A stretch of DNA of 64,000 bases from an uncultured Clostridia bacterium (lineage in GTDB: Bacteria; Bacillota; Clostridia; UBA1381): assembly GCA_947631085.1 (NCBI GenBank), contig CANRJY010000004.1, positions 104,579-168,578 of the forward strand, in the 5' to 3' direction. Positions 49,246 to 58,685 of the stretch are shown here, in pieces. Numbering within the stretch: the stretch's first letter is position 1; every line of letters begins with the position of its first letter. The position numbers and the translations under genes are program-made. The notes beneath the pieces were generated by a model. That model had not been told where the DNA came from. It saw only the letters and a list, made by a program, of their open reading frames with translations, and searched no databases.

Positions 49246-51232
49246 TTCTCGTCTCCTCCTCGTCTCTTACTGCCGTTCTGCCTGTTCTTACTCTGTTTAA
49301 TATGTCCATAAACTGCTTGCCCGAAATCGTTTCCTCGGAAATGAGGAACTCGGAAATCTCGCTCAAAGCGTCGCGGTTGTCCATGAGAAGCTTCATAGCC
49401 TTTTCATGACAATCCTTTAACACCGCCATGATTTCCTTGTCGATTTCCGTTTTTGTTTCCTCTGAGCAGTTGGACACGTTTCTGCCGTCCAAATACTTGT
49501 TCTGTATGCTTTCAAGCGCCGCCATACCAAATTTATCCGACATGCCGTACTGCGTTATCATATTTCTAGCCAAAGCCGTGGCGCGCTCTATATCGTTCGA
49601 AGCGCCGGTGGTTTGAATACTGAAAACTATTTCCTCCGCCGCGCGGCCTGCCAGGAACACGGTGATTTGGTCGATTATTTCATCGCGCGACATAAGATAA
49701 TGCTCCTCATCCTCGGGCATCTGCATGGTGTAGCCGAGCGAGCCCATAGTTCTCGGAACGATCGTTATTTTCTGCACGGGCTGTGTGTTTTTCTGCAGCG
49801 CCGCCGCGAGCGCGTGACCGACCTCGTGGAATGCGACTATTCTCTTTTCCTTTTCCGATAAAATTCTGTCCTTCTTCTCCTTGCCGGCGATAATTACCTC
49901 TACCGCCTCCATCAAATCCTCCTGCGAAACGGTTTTGCGCCCGAAGCGAACCGCCCTGAGCGCCGCCTCGTTTACCATGTTCGCCAAATCCGCGCCTACC
50001 GCGCCGCTCGTCGCGAGCGCCATCGCATGGAGGTCTATCGTAGGCTCGGTTTTTACATGCTTTATATGAACCTTTAATATGTCCTCGCGTCCCTTTAAAT
50101 CGGGTTTTTCAACTATTATACGCCTGTCGAAGCGTCCCGGGCGCAGAAGCGCCTTGTCGAGAACGTCCGGTCTGTTCGTTGCCGCCAAAATTACAAGTCC
50201 CTTTGACGAGTCGAAGCCGTCCATTTCGCTCAAAAGCTGATTTAACGTCTGCTCGCGCTCGTCGTTCGAGCCGAGCTGATTGTCACGCGACTTTCCTATC
50301 GCGTCTATCTCGTCTATGAAAATGATACACGGCGCTTTCGCGGATGCCTGTTTGAATAAATCGCGCACTCTCGACGCGCCGACTCCGACGAACATTTCCA
50401 CAAATTCCGAGCCCGACAGCGAGAAAAACGGCACGTTCGCCTCGCCCGCGACAGCCTTCGCGAGAAGCGTTTTACCCGTTCCCGGGGGCCCTACGAGCAG
50501 CGCGCCCTTCGGCTGCTTCGCGCCTATCGCCATGTATTTCGCGGGATTGTGAAGAAAGTCCACTATTTCATCGAGCGACTCCTTCGCCTCCTCCTGTCCC
50601 GCGACGTCGGCGAAGCTCACGCCGGTTTTGTTTTCCATATTATACATTTTCGCGTTGGACTGACCTATGCCCATAATGCCGCCCCCGCCGCCCATGCGCT
50701 TGGACATCGAGCGCGTGAGCAGGAAGAACATCAGATAAATTACGAGCACCGGCAGGATCCACGAGAGGAAAAAGCTTAAAATCGGGTTATTGTACTGCAC
50801 CGGCGTGGAATATTTTATGCCGTGTTCGTCGAGCATCGGGAGAAGCCTGTCTATATCGCCGCTTATATAGCCCGTGTAATAAACCTTTCTGCTGCGCTCC
50901 AAAAGCTGCTCGTTCATGCTGTCGCGGTCAACGCCGAGCATATCCATAAGCTTGTTAGAGCTTTCCGTATCCGTTATTTCGAGAATGCTTTCATCGGGCT
51001 TGCCGTAAATCGTCACGCGGTCGGAGGTGATAACAACCTCGTCAATCTCGCCCGTTTCTATCATTGAAATAAATTCGCTGTATGATATTTCCGTCGTTTC
51101 CGGCTCGGAAATCATTGTCATCAGCATATTGAGCAGTATCGTTACCGCTATTGAGACAATCAGAAATATTATAAGCGGATTTTTAAACGGTATTTTCATT
51201 TTACCTTTATTTTTTCTTTGATTATCATTCAT
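49163..51232 (-). CDS. ftsH: ATP-dependent zinc metalloprotease FtsH
   Basis: A 689-residue membrane AAA+ protease for quality control of membrane and regulatory proteins. Two N-terminal transmembrane helices ([37 protein letters not shown]) flank an extracytoplasmic FtsH_ext domain. AAA module: [51 protein letters not shown]. Zinc protease motif HEVGH near residue 415. The C-terminus is Lys/Glu-rich, ending GGAGSPS, in the region shared with the XRE gene. The ATG 51232 is the first methionine; the frame is open upstream only to a TTG, and the SD (GGAAGGAAG) is about 14 nt away. Confidence 0.95.
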   Translation of the reverse strand: MNDNQRKNKGKMKIPFKNPLIIFLIVSIAVTILLNMLMTMISEPETTEISYSEFISMIETGEIDEVVITSDRVTIYGKPDESILEITDTESSNKLMDMLGVDRDSMNEQLLERSRKVYYTGYISGDIDRLLPMLDEHGIKYSTPVQYNNPILSFFLSWILPVLVIYLMFFLLTRSMSKRMGGGGGIMGIGQSNAKMYNMENKTGVSFADVAGQEEAKESLDEIVDFLHNPAKYMAIGAKQPKGALLVGPPGTGKTLLAKAVAGEANVPFFSLSGSEFVEMFVGVGASRVRDLFKQASAKAPCIIFIDEIDAIGKSRDNQLGSNDEREQTLNQLLSEMDGFDSSKGLVILAATNRPDVLDKALLRPGRFDRRIIVEKPDLKGREDILKVHIKHVKTEPTIDLHAMALATSGAVGADLANMVNEAALRAVRFGRKTVSQEDLMEAVEVIIAGKEKKDRILSEKEKRIVAFHEVGHALAAALQKNTQPVQKITIVPRTMGSLGYTMQMPEDEEHYLMSRDEIIDQITVFLAGRAAEEIVFSIQTTGASNDIERATALARNMITQYGMSDKFGMAALESIQNKYLDGRNVSNCSEETKTEIDKEIMAVLKDCHEKAMKLLMDNRDALSEISEFLISEETISGKQFMDILNRVRTGRTAVRDEEETRNEGAVPAEVEKLEKGKQSDAGGAGSPS

Positions 51233-51288
51233 TTTTATGAATATTAACTTCCTTCCCGCTCCCAAGGAGCTGTATTAAACCATTCTAT

Positions 51289-51317
51289 ATTTTACCACGC
51301 CGCGCTCCGATTTTCAA
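51289..51317 (-). promoter_or_regulatory. Promoter of ftsH
   Basis: Minus strand TTGAAA (51312-51317), 17 bp, TAAAAT (51289-51294). Confidence 0.6.
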
Positions 51318-51387
51318 TATTTTATTAAATTATTTATAAAAAATTCAATTTGTTTACAAATTGTAAAATTTTCGCAATCATCATTGA

Positions 51388-51416
51388 TTGACTTTTTCTC
51401 TTACAGGTGATATAAT
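51388..51416 (+). promoter_or_regulatory. Promoter of the S-layer protein gene
   Basis: TTGACT (51388-51393), 17 bp, TATAAT (51411-51416). Confidence 0.75.
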
Positions 51417-51454
51417 ATATACTGCTATTATTATAGGAAGGGAAGGGTTCTTTT

Positions 51455-54400
51455 ATGAAAAAACACTTTTTGGCTCTGTTATCGCTGTTTCTGCTTGCGG
51501 GCGTGATTTACGCGCCTGCGGTAAGCGCCGAGTTTTCGGACATTGACAGCAGCTATGAATACAGAGCCGCAATCAATACTCTTACCAATCTCAATATTAT
51601 CGACGGCTATACGGATAATACCTTTAAGCCGCTTGACAGTATTACGAGAGCGGAATTTACAAAAATGATCGTATGCACGATGGGCTATGACGGAACTACC
51701 ATGTCCGGCACGGGCTTTACCGACATCGACGGACACTGGGCTTCAAACTACATATCCGCGGCGGTGAGCCTCAATATTATATCGGGCTTCGAGGACAACA
51801 CCTTCAGACCCGATATTCCGATCACATACGAACAGTGCCTTACCATGCTTGACCGCGCTCTCGGCTACAACGACGACGCGGTAAGACGCGGCGGCTATCC
51901 GACCGGCTACATAAACACAGGCGTGGCGCTCGGACTTACAAACAAAATTACCGGTCAGGCATATGAGGATCCGGCGCTCAGAGGAGTTGTGGCGCAGGTG
52001 GTTTACAATTCGCTAAGAGTTCCTCTCGCGACAGTGCCTATCGGCGCGGCGACAGCCATGAAGGAAGAAAATGAGGATTACACATTCTTAAACTCTTATC
52101 TGAGAGTAAACACCATGACGGGCGTGCTTGTCGGCGTATCGGAATATGTCACAAACGAATGCACAACCGATCTGTATCCGTTCCAAATGGACGTCCTTTC
52201 GCACGGCAAGGAATATGTTCTCGACTTCTCGCTGTACACTGAAAACGTTACCGATATAAACAAATATCTCGGTCATACGATAACGGTGTACTACAGTCAG
52301 CCGAAATCCACCAATGATTATATGCTTTTCGCTATGGATGCGGAATCGGCGATGAACACGTCGATCGAAATATTCTATAAGGATATTTACAGCTATAAGG
52401 GCAATTCACTCAGATATTATGACTCGGCAAGCGGCGAACAGAGATCGTCGAAAATCAATCCGAGCACCACGACGATCCGATATAACGGCAAAATCGTAAA
52501 CGAGCAGGACAGCATCCCGTTAAAGGACGGAAGCTATGTCACGCTCGAAGAGGCTCTCTCGGAATGGTTTAACGCGTCAAGCGACAACTGCATATACGGC
52601 GATATCACGCTTACAACTTCAGCCGACGGACAGGTAAGTCTTGTTCAGATAAACGATTATAAGGTGATCGTGCCGCTGAGAACGCCGTCGTCAACCGATT
52701 ACAGGATCATGGATAAGCTCGTTTCGGGCAATTCGCTTACACTCGACCCCGGCTCGATCGAGTACAACTACACGATTACGAAAAATAATCTTCAGATTCC
52801 TATCACGTCTCTCGCGGTAAACGATGTTGTTCTTTACACGGAGAGCCTGGACGGTCAGCTGTACACGCTTATCGCCACCGCAAAGACGGTATCCGGCAGC
52901 ATTTCCTCTATGGACAGCAGCGCTACCACCGTAACGATAGATGGCACAAAATATGACGTCGGCAAATACTGCGCGGACTATATCGCGGCAAATCAGAGCG
53001 GTCAAAGTCTGAAGGTCGGCGCGTCAGGCACGTTCTATCTCGATAAGTACAACACGATCGTATTTGCGACAATCAACGAGGAAACCGCTCCTCCATATGC
53101 GTATATCGCGAACGCATTCATTGACGAAGGCACGGAGGAATGCTATGTGACTGTGTTTGAGTCGGCGAAAAACACCACAAGTACCAAGACCTATAAGCTA
53201 AAGAGCAAGGTTAAATTCAACGGTTCGAATTTGAACGATGAGGACGTTGTGGCGCGTTTGGCGGAAACGGCGCGCGGCAACAACGCCGATGAAGATATGG
53301 CGGAAGATATATACGGCAGAGGAGAGTATCCGACGCTCAAGCCCGAGGAGCAGCGCGGCGTTTACTCGCAGGTCGCGAGAGTCGGCTTTGAGGGCAATAT
53401 CGTTTCAAATATTATAACTCTCGACAACGAGCTTGAAGGCTCGGCTAACGAAAATAAGCAGAAAATAGTAAGACAGCGCGAGCTGGGTAATTATCAGTAC
53501 CGCTCCAACGCATTTTCGTCGGAGGGCTCAAGCAACGTAATATCCACAAACTCGTCAACCGTCGTTCTGTGCATACCGAAGGATCGCACGGATAAGACCG
53601 GATACGCTCAAAAAACGGTATCGTCGGCGTTTACAACCGGAGAATCGTATTTCGTTGAGGCGTATGATGTGAACTCGTCGAGAATTGCCGGTCTGCTGCT
53701 CGTTTACTCGGGCGAAAACGGCGCGCTCACGGGAGTTACGCGGAACAGCAACTTTGCCGTTGTGGCTGACATACCGGCAAGCTCTGTTGACAGTTCAACA
53801 GACTCGTACTCGCTTACCTTCCCCGTATACTGGGGTCCGGAAAGCACATCGATAACATCGCGCAAGACCTGGAACACATATTATGAAGATGAATTTGATG
53901 ATATCGAAGTGGGAGACGTTATTCAGTTCTCGTATAACGCCGAAAAGCAAATACGCGACAGAATAAACAACATTCGCTTCAGGGATGTTGAGAAGGTCCT
54001 CGACGGCACAAGCGCGAACGGCTATAAGTACGACTGGACTGAAACCGTTGACCCGAGCACAGACCCGAACCATCAGTCATATAAATTTGATTACCGCTTC
54101 AAGAGCAAAACATCGTCCGGAGAATATATCGACGAAATGTATTCAAGCTCGACGCTCGGCTCTGTTCCTTACGCGAGGGCCTGCATGTACAACGTAATGC
54201 AAGTCATAAACGATACGAATCAAATTTACGTTACAAAGCACGGTTTCGATGAAAACGGTCAGCTTGTTAAGGATGATGATTACGAGGTTATAACGGTTTC
54301 GCCGTCAACTCGTTTCCTGAAAATGAATGACGACCGCGAAAGCCTCAGCCTTTACAGCGGCGATTCGGCAAACACGCTGAAAATCAGCGACCTGCTCGAC

Positions 54401-54484
54401 GTGCAGTACTACGGCGAGGAGTGCTCAAAAATCCTCGTTTGCTCACAGCAGGGCGAAGCAAGATTGATCATAATTTACAAATAA
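51455..54484 (+). CDS. Large S-layer-homology surface protein
   Basis: A 1009-residue exported protein. Signal peptide (MKKHFLALLSLFLLAGVIYA, cleavage near VSAEF). Two clear SLH domains (FSDIDSSYEYRAAINTLTNL, then FTDIDGHWASNYISAAVSLN), with a third, degenerate one at about residues 145-185, which bind pyruvylated wall polymer. The remaining ~820 residues are beta-rich and carry no motif I recognise. Asp/Ser/Thr-rich composition and single-gene organisation with strong promoter and terminator fit a structural S-layer or abundant surface protein. SD GGAAGGGAAGGG. Confidence 0.85.
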   Translation: MKKHFLALLSLFLLAGVIYAPAVSAEFSDIDSSYEYRAAINTLTNLNIIDGYTDNTFKPLDSITRAEFTKMIVCTMGYDGTTMSGTGFTDIDGHWASNYISAAVSLNIISGFEDNTFRPDIPITYEQCLTMLDRALGYNDDAVRRGGYPTGYINTGVALGLTNKITGQAYEDPALRGVVAQVVYNSLRVPLATVPIGAATAMKEENEDYTFLNSYLRVNTMTGVLVGVSEYVTNECTTDLYPFQMDVLSHGKEYVLDFSLYTENVTDINKYLGHTITVYYSQPKSTNDYMLFAMDAESAMNTSIEIFYKDIYSYKGNSLRYYDSASGEQRSSKINPSTTTIRYNGKIVNEQDSIPLKDGSYVTLEEALSEWFNASSDNCIYGDITLTTSADGQVSLVQINDYKVIVPLRTPSSTDYRIMDKLVSGNSLTLDPGSIEYNYTITKNNLQIPITSLAVNDVVLYTESLDGQLYTLIATAKTVSGSISSMDSSATTVTIDGTKYDVGKYCADYIAANQSGQSLKVGASGTFYLDKYNTIVFATINEETAPPYAYIANAFIDEGTEECYVTVFESAKNTTSTKTYKLKSKVKFNGSNLNDEDVVARLAETARGNNADEDMAEDIYGRGEYPTLKPEEQRGVYSQVARVGFEGNIVSNIITLDNELEGSANENKQKIVRQRELGNYQYRSNAFSSEGSSNVISTNSSTVVLCIPKDRTDKTGYAQKTVSSAFTTGESYFVEAYDVNSSRIAGLLLVYSGENGALTGVTRNSNFAVVADIPASSVDSSTDSYSLTFPVYWGPESTSITSRKTWNTYYEDEFDDIEVGDVIQFSYNAEKQIRDRINNIRFRDVEKVLDGTSANGYKYDWTETVDPSTDPNHQSYKFDYRFKSKTSSGEYIDEMYSSSTLGSVPYARACMYNVMQVINDTNQIYVTKHGFDENGQLVKDDDYEVITVSPSTRFLKMNDDRESLSLYSGDSANTLKISDLLDVQYYGEECSKILVCSQQGEARLIIIYK

Positions 54485-54498
54485 TAACCAAAACAAAA

Positions 54499-54530
54499 TC
54501 CCGAAGGCTTAAATGCCTTCGGGATTTTTT
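54499..54530. terminator. Terminator between S-layer gene and hisA
   Basis: Nine-bp stem CCCGAAGGC / GCCTTCGGG with 6-nt loop, U6 on plus strand and weaker U4 on minus strand. Confidence 0.88.
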
Positions 54531-54540
54531 ATGATAATTT

Positions 54541-55254
54541 TTATTTTATGATCCTGACCGCCTCGTCGAGCTTCACATCGCCGGTGTAGAGTGCTCTGCC
54601 GACGATAACACCCTCGACGCCGGTCGGAACGAGCGATTTTATATGCTCTGTATTCCCTACTCCGCCCGATGCGATTATGTCCGCTTTAACGCTTTTTACC
54701 ATTTCCGTCTGCGCCGCTATATTCGGCCCCGCTAATGTTCCGTCGGTGGCTATATCGGTGTAAACTATTGTTTTTACGCCTACGTCAGCCATTTTTTTTG
54801 CAAATTCGACGGCTGTGAAATCGCTTGTCTTTTCCCAGCCCTCGACCGCTACCATACCATCCTTCGCGTCGATGCCTATCACGATTTTTTCTTTATATTT
54901 ATCTACCGCGCGCTTTACGAAATCGCTGTCCGAAACGGCTTTCGTTCCGATTATGACGCGGGCTATGCCGCAGCCGAGCTTTGCCTCTATGTCCTCCATA
55001 GTGCGTATGCCGCCGCCCGTTTGAACGGGTACGTTCACGCTTTCGCAGATTTCCTTTATGACCTCCGCGTTTACTCCGTGTCCCTTTAGAGCGCCGTCGA
55101 GATCAACTACATGTATGTACTCACCGCCGAGTTTTTCCCATTGTTTGGCTGTTTCGGCGGGATTGTCCCCGTAGACGGTGACGTCCGAAAAGCGCCCTTG
55201 CAAAAGGCGTACACAGTGACCGTCCTTTATGTCTATCGCCGGATAAATTCTCAT
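54541..55254 (-). CDS. hisA: ProFAR isomerase
   Basis: A 237-residue (beta-alpha)8-barrel isomerase of histidine synthesis (N'-ProFAR to PRFAR). [20 protein letters not shown] with catalytic Asp near residue 8, and [14 protein letters not shown] with the second catalytic Asp near 128. GGVGNTE and GVIVGRALY form phosphate sites. The ATG 55254 overlaps the hisG stop (ATGA); the frame extends further upstream only by overlapping hisG. hisZ-hisG-hisA is a partial his operon; hisD, hisB, hisH, hisF and hisC are not here. Confidence 0.95.
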   Translation of the reverse strand: MRIYPAIDIKDGHCVRLLQGRFSDVTVYGDNPAETAKQWEKLGGEYIHVVDLDGALKGHGVNAEVIKEICESVNVPVQTGGGIRTMEDIEAKLGCGIARVIIGTKAVSDSDFVKRAVDKYKEKIVIGIDAKDGMVAVEGWEKTSDFTAVEFAKKMADVGVKTIVYTDIATDGTLAGPNIAAQTEMVKSVKADIIASGGVGNTEHIKSLVPTGVEGVIVGRALYTGDVKLDEAVRIIK

Positions 55255-55898
55255 TCTTCGTTCTCCCGTATTATATTCTGAAATTTTGTTACTATGTCCA
55301 TGATGCGCTCCGTTTCCATCTTCATGCTGACCTTGTTCACGACAAAACGCGCGCTGAGCTCGCATACGTCCTCGAGCACGTCAAGACCGTTTTCCTTAAG
55401 CGTCTTGCCCGTTTCCACAATATCGACGATCACGTCCGAAAGACCCACGAGCGGCGCGAGCTCGACCGAACCGTTGAGCTTTATAATTTCAATCGTCTGC
55501 CCCTTTTCGTCCTGGAAATAGCGGAGCGCGATATTCGGGTATTTCGAAGCGACGCGCAGATCCGTTATGCCGCCGAGCTTGTCCTTAAGCTCCGCCGGAC
55601 CGCACACAGCCATTTTGCATTTCCCGAAGCCGAGATCGACCATTTCGTAAAGATTGCGGCTGTCCTCCAAAAGCGTGTCCTTGCCGACTATACCTATATC
55701 AGCCGCTCCGTACTCGACATATGTCGGAACGTCCGAAGCCTTCACGAGTATAAATTTCATTTTATTTTTCTCGTCCGTAAAAATCAACTTACGCGTTTTT
55801 TCCTTCATTTCAAGGCAATCCATGCCTATCTCGGCGAAAATATCCATAGCCATCTCCGCCAGCCTGCCCTTTGCGAGGGCGACGGTTAAATAATCCAT
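55251..55898 (-). CDS. hisG: ATP phosphoribosyltransferase, short form
   Basis: A 215-residue HisG of the short (HisG_S) class that catalyses the first step of histidine synthesis and needs the regulatory subunit His[41 protein letters not shown] near 60 and [20 protein letters not shown] near 155 (PRPP site) are present. It lacks the C-terminal ACT-like regulatory domain of the long form, consistent with hisZ directly upstream (18-bp gap). Confidence 0.96.
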   Translation of the reverse strand: MDYLTVALAKGRLAEMAMDIFAEIGMDCLEMKEKTRKLIFTDEKNKMKFILVKASDVPTYVEYGAADIGIVGKDTLLEDSRNLYEMVDLGFGKCKMAVCGPAELKDKLGGITDLRVASKYPNIALRYFQDEKGQTIEIIKLNGSVELAPLVGLSDVIVDIVETGKTLKENGLDVLEDVCELSARFVVNKVSMKMETERIMDIVTKFQNIIRENEE

Positions 55899-55916
55899 TT
55901 ATATTAAATCCTCCAA

Positions 55917-57239
55917 TCAATGATGATGTCCGCAATTACAATCATGGTCGTGGTGATGCTCGTGTCCGCAATCGCAGTCGTCGTCATCCTCGTAATAGCC
56001 CACAAATTCGTCAAGCGTCGTTTCTATTATCTCGCCCGTTTGAAATTCCTTTATCATAATTTTCCCGTTCGCGAGAACGCGTATCATGTCGGTATGTCCC
56101 GCTTCTTTCGCGTACCGCTCCGCCGCTTTGTAGTTACCTATTCCGAGATAATTTTCCGCGATGCAGCCGTTTACGCGCAGATTTGCCGACAACTCGTACG
56201 CTATTCCCTCCGCGTTCTTTTCCGCGAAAATCAGCGTTGACGGATAATCCGCCGCCTTTTCGTCCGACATCGCCGTGAGCAGTCTGTTAACGCCTATCGC
56301 CGCGCCGACCGCGCCCGCATTTTCGCCGAATTTACCCATTAGGTTATCGTATCTGCCGCCCGCGCAAATCGGGAACGCGACTCCGTGCGTGTAGCATTTG
56401 AAAATCGAGCCGGTGTAGTAGTCAATGCTTTGAAGCATACCCAAATCGAGCGACACATAGCCGTCCAGCCCGTAGAGTGTGAGCAGCTCGTAAATTCGCT
56501 TTAAATTATCTAACGCAAGCTTCGACGTTTGGTTCAAGCCCTTTACATACGCCTTCTCAAAAATGCTGTCGTCGCCGAAAAGGTACGGCAAATCTATCAT
56601 CAGCTTTTTTATATCGTCGTCAATATTGAGCTTGTCCGTGATTTTCTTTATTCCGACGGAATCCTTCGAGTCGATCCTCTCGCGAAGCGTTTCAATCGAT
56701 TTTTCGTCAAGCCCCGCCTGCTCTACAAGTCCGTTAAAGAACGCGACCTGCCCTATTTCCATCGAAAATTCCTCGATCCCCACGCCGAGCACAGCCTCGA
56801 TCACAGCCGCGATTACCTCCGCGTCAGCCTCGGGCGAATACGAGCCGATAAGCTCTATACCGCTCTGAGTAAACTCGCGCTGACGCGCTCCCTGCGTCTG
56901 CTCCGCGCGGAACACGCTGCCCGTATAGCAGTATCGCAGCGGCTTCGGCGTATCAGCCGCTTTTGTCGCCGCCATTCTTGCGATCGACGTTGTGAAATCG
57001 GGACGCAGCGCCAAAATCCTTCCCTGCTCGTCGAAGAATTTAAACATATTCTCCTGCGAGATCTGACCGCCCTCGCCTATGTAGCAGTCGTAATACTCAA
57101 ACGAGGGCGTTTCGACCTCCTTATAGCCGAACGTGGTGAACACAGCGTTCAAACTCGCTTCTATCTCGCGCTTCATAGCGCATTCCGCCGGCAAAATATC
57201 GTTCACGCCGTTAGGCGTGTGCAGCTTCCAATCAGACAT
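55917..57239 (-). CDS. hisZ: ATP phosphoribosyltransferase regulatory subunit with His/Cys-rich tail
   Basis: A 440-residue class II tRNA-synthetase-like paralogue that allosterically regulates short HisG. PNGVNDILPAECAMKREIE at the start, LRPDFTTSIARMAATKA and RYCYTGSVFRAEQTQGARQREFTQSGIE-type motif 2. HisZ rather than HisS is inferred from the adjacent short hisG. Unusually it ends with an acidic/metal-binding extension: a cluster of Asp and then CDCGHEHHHDHDCNCGHHH in the last 19 residues, not part of the normal fold. First gene of the his unit, with a consensus promoter. Confidence 0.9.
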   Translation of the reverse strand: MSDWKLHTPNGVNDILPAECAMKREIEASLNAVFTTFGYKEVETPSFEYYDCYIGEGGQISQENMFKFFDEQGRILALRPDFTTSIARMAATKAADTPKPLRYCYTGSVFRAEQTQGARQREFTQSGIELIGSYSPEADAEVIAAVIEAVLGVGIEEFSMEIGQVAFFNGLVEQAGLDEKSIETLRERIDSKDSVGIKKITDKLNIDDDIKKLMIDLPYLFGDDSIFEKAYVKGLNQTSKLALDNLKRIYELLTLYGLDGYVSLDLGMLQSIDYYTGSIFKCYTHGVAFPICAGGRYDNLMGKFGENAGAVGAAIGVNRLLTAMSDEKAADYPSTLIFAEKNAEGIAYELSANLRVNGCIAENYLGIGNYKAAERYAKEAGHTDMIRVLANGKIMIKEFQTGEIIETTLDEFVGYYEDDDDCDCGHEHHHDHDCNCGHHH

Positions 57240-57263
57240 ATTGTATTCCTTTCTTGCTTTATT

Positions 57264-57275
57264 ACACTAAAGTGT
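57264..57275. promoter_or_regulatory. Operator-like inverted repeat at the hisZ transcript start
   Basis: ACACT-AA-AGTGT at the predicted +1 of the hisZ promoter, with a further CACTTTA half 4 bp away. A TrpR/YerC-family (HisR) operator is possible; the regulator is not in the window. Confidence 0.45.
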
Positions 57276-57282
57276 TAAAGTG

Positions 57283-57310
57283 ATTATATCATATATTTTT
57301 GATTTGTCAA
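57283..57310 (-). promoter_or_regulatory. Promoter of hisZ-hisG-hisA
   Basis: Minus strand TTGACA (57305-57310), 16 bp, TATAAT (57283-57288). A MITE-like element ends 1 bp upstream of the -35. Confidence 0.82.
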
Positions 57311-57311
57311 G

Positions 57312-57472
57312 TAAATTATGATTTAGCGCAATAAACCCCTCAGTCAACTTCGCTGACAGCTCCCCTAGTAGGGGAGCCAAATGTGTAAGCCTCCCCTACT
57401 AGGGGAGGTGGCGCCGTAGGCGTCGGAGGGGTTTGTGCGCCACATTGCGATACACAGATAAATCATAATTTA
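57312..57472. mobile_element. MITE-like inverted-repeat element, copy 2
   Basis: A 161-bp copy of the element at 4850-5008, bounded by a 14-bp inverted repeat (TAAATTATGATTTA and complement). It shares the AAACCCCTC/GAGGGGTTT and CTCCCCTAGTAGGGGAG modules. It occupies most of the gap between the CDF transporter stop and the hisZ promoter. Confidence 0.75.
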
Positions 57473-57507
57473 TCTCAACTAACCCCAATCCATCTAATTA
57501 TACCACG

Positions 57508-58389
57508 CTATTCCGTTTTGTCAACAACTTTCGGGTTGACGTGTACCATGCAGTGCTTTACCTCCGAAAATTCGCGCTCTATGCTGTCGTGGACGTTCTG
57601 CGCTATTGCGTGCGCTTCGGTGAGGGGCAGCGTGCCGTCCGCGCCTATTTCGATATCGACGTACATTTTCGAACCGAAAAGACGCGTTTTTAAATCGTCC
57701 ACGCCTACCACGCCGCTTGTTCCGAGAGCGACCTCGCGGATTTTCTCACATTCCTCGTCGCTGCCCGATTTGTCTATAAGCTGATTTACCGCGTCCATGA
57801 AAATATCCCACGCGGCTTTGACGATAAATATACATATAATAACGCTCGCTATCGGATCGCAGATGGGAAAGCCGAGCCGCGCGCCGAGAATACCTATAAA
57901 GCTGCCGATCGACGATAGCGCGTCGCTTCTGTGGTGCCACGCGTCCGCCATAAGCGCGGTCGAGCGTATTTTTTTCGCGTTTTTCTTCGTATATTGGAAC
58001 ATCAGCTCCTTGACGATTATCGAAACGACCGCCGCCGCAAGCGCGAGCGCGCCCGGAACAACAAGCTCCCCGCCGCCTATGATTTTCGTAACGCCCGAAT
58101 AACCTATTCCGATACCCGTAGCGCACAAAATAACGGCGAGAAGTATCGAAAAAATACATTCGACGCGCTCGTGTCCGTACGGGTGCGAGCTGTCGGCTCT
58201 GCGCGAGGCGAGCTTGATCCCCGCCATGACCGCGAGGGTGCTGAGCACGTCGGACGCGGAATGGACTGCGTCGGAAATCATAGCGCCCGATCTCGCGATT
58301 ATTCCCGCCGCGAGCTTTCCCAGCGACAGCGCTATATTTACGAAAATGCTCATACGCGAAACGCGCATGGCTATTTTTATATTATCCAT
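57508..58389 (-). CDS. Cation diffusion facilitator (metal/H+ antiporter)
   Basis: A 293-residue CDF exporter. Six transmembrane helices in the first ~205 residues, then a cytoplasmic ZT_dimer domain (about 210-290). The metal-site pairs are HSASD in TM2 (DAVHSASDVLST) and HHRSD in TM5 (ADAWHHRSDALSS), the His/Asp pattern typical of Zn/Co/Cd-type CDFs rather than Mn types. ATG 58389 follows GGGGAG. It has a long structured leader that may sense metal. Confidence 0.9.
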   Translation of the reverse strand: MDNIKIAMRVSRMSIFVNIALSLGKLAAGIIARSGAMISDAVHSASDVLSTLAVMAGIKLASRRADSSHPYGHERVECIFSILLAVILCATGIGIGYSGVTKIIGGGELVVPGALALAAAVVSIIVKELMFQYTKKNAKKIRSTALMADAWHHRSDALSSIGSFIGILGARLGFPICDPIASVIICIFIVKAAWDIFMDAVNQLIDKSGSDEECEKIREVALGTSGVVGVDDLKTRLFGSKMYVDIEIGADGTLPLTEAHAIAQNVHDSIEREFSEVKHCMVHVNPKVVDKTE

Positions 58390-58405
58390 TTTTATCTCCC
58401 CTATA

Positions 58406-58529
58406 GAATAAGCCCGCGGGATTATTTTGTCCCGCAGGCTTTGTTTTTCCGTTTACCCGCTGCCGATAAATTCGGCCCGACCTTAAAATAAGGTCTGATC
58501 ACTTTATTATATGCGTGATATCTCTTGTC
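58406..58529 (-). promoter_or_regulatory. Structured leader of the CDF gene (candidate metal riboswitch/attenuator)
   Basis: Three consecutive hairpins in the minus-strand transcript: AUCAC / GUGAU (58519-58498), GACCUU / AAGGUC (58495-58479) and GCCGA / UCGGC (58476-58462). Then a GC-rich stem GCCUGCGGGA / UCCCGCGGGC (58439-58412) followed by UUAUUC, a weak terminator. GGCAGC and GGGACA junction-like segments recall the NiCo (czcD) riboswitch, which commonly precedes CDF genes, but I cannot confirm the class. Confidence 0.45.
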
Positions 58530-58535
58530 GGTTAC

Positions 58536-58565
58536 AGTATAGCATAAAATCAAAAGGTTAGTCAA
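58536..58565 (-). promoter_or_regulatory. Promoter of the CDF gene
   Basis: Minus strand TTGACT (58560-58565), 18 bp, TATACT (58536-58541) with upstream TG. Confidence 0.65.
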
Positions 58566-58624
58566 GCGCAATATTTTTGAGATAAAATTAACGCGTGTTT
58601 ATATAAATTTAACAAAAAATTAAC

Positions 58625-58653
58625 TTGTTATTATAAAATTTTTGTGATATACT
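58625..58653 (+). promoter_or_regulatory. Promoter of the GltD-like/ade unit
   Basis: TTGTTA (58625-58630), 17 bp, TATACT (58648-58653). Confidence 0.6.
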
Positions 58654-58685
58654 GTATATATAACATATGAAAGGATTTGATAATT

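Noticed and set aside
55917..57239. hisZ read as histidyl-tRNA synthetase
   Set aside because: Directly followed by the short-form hisG that requires HisZ.
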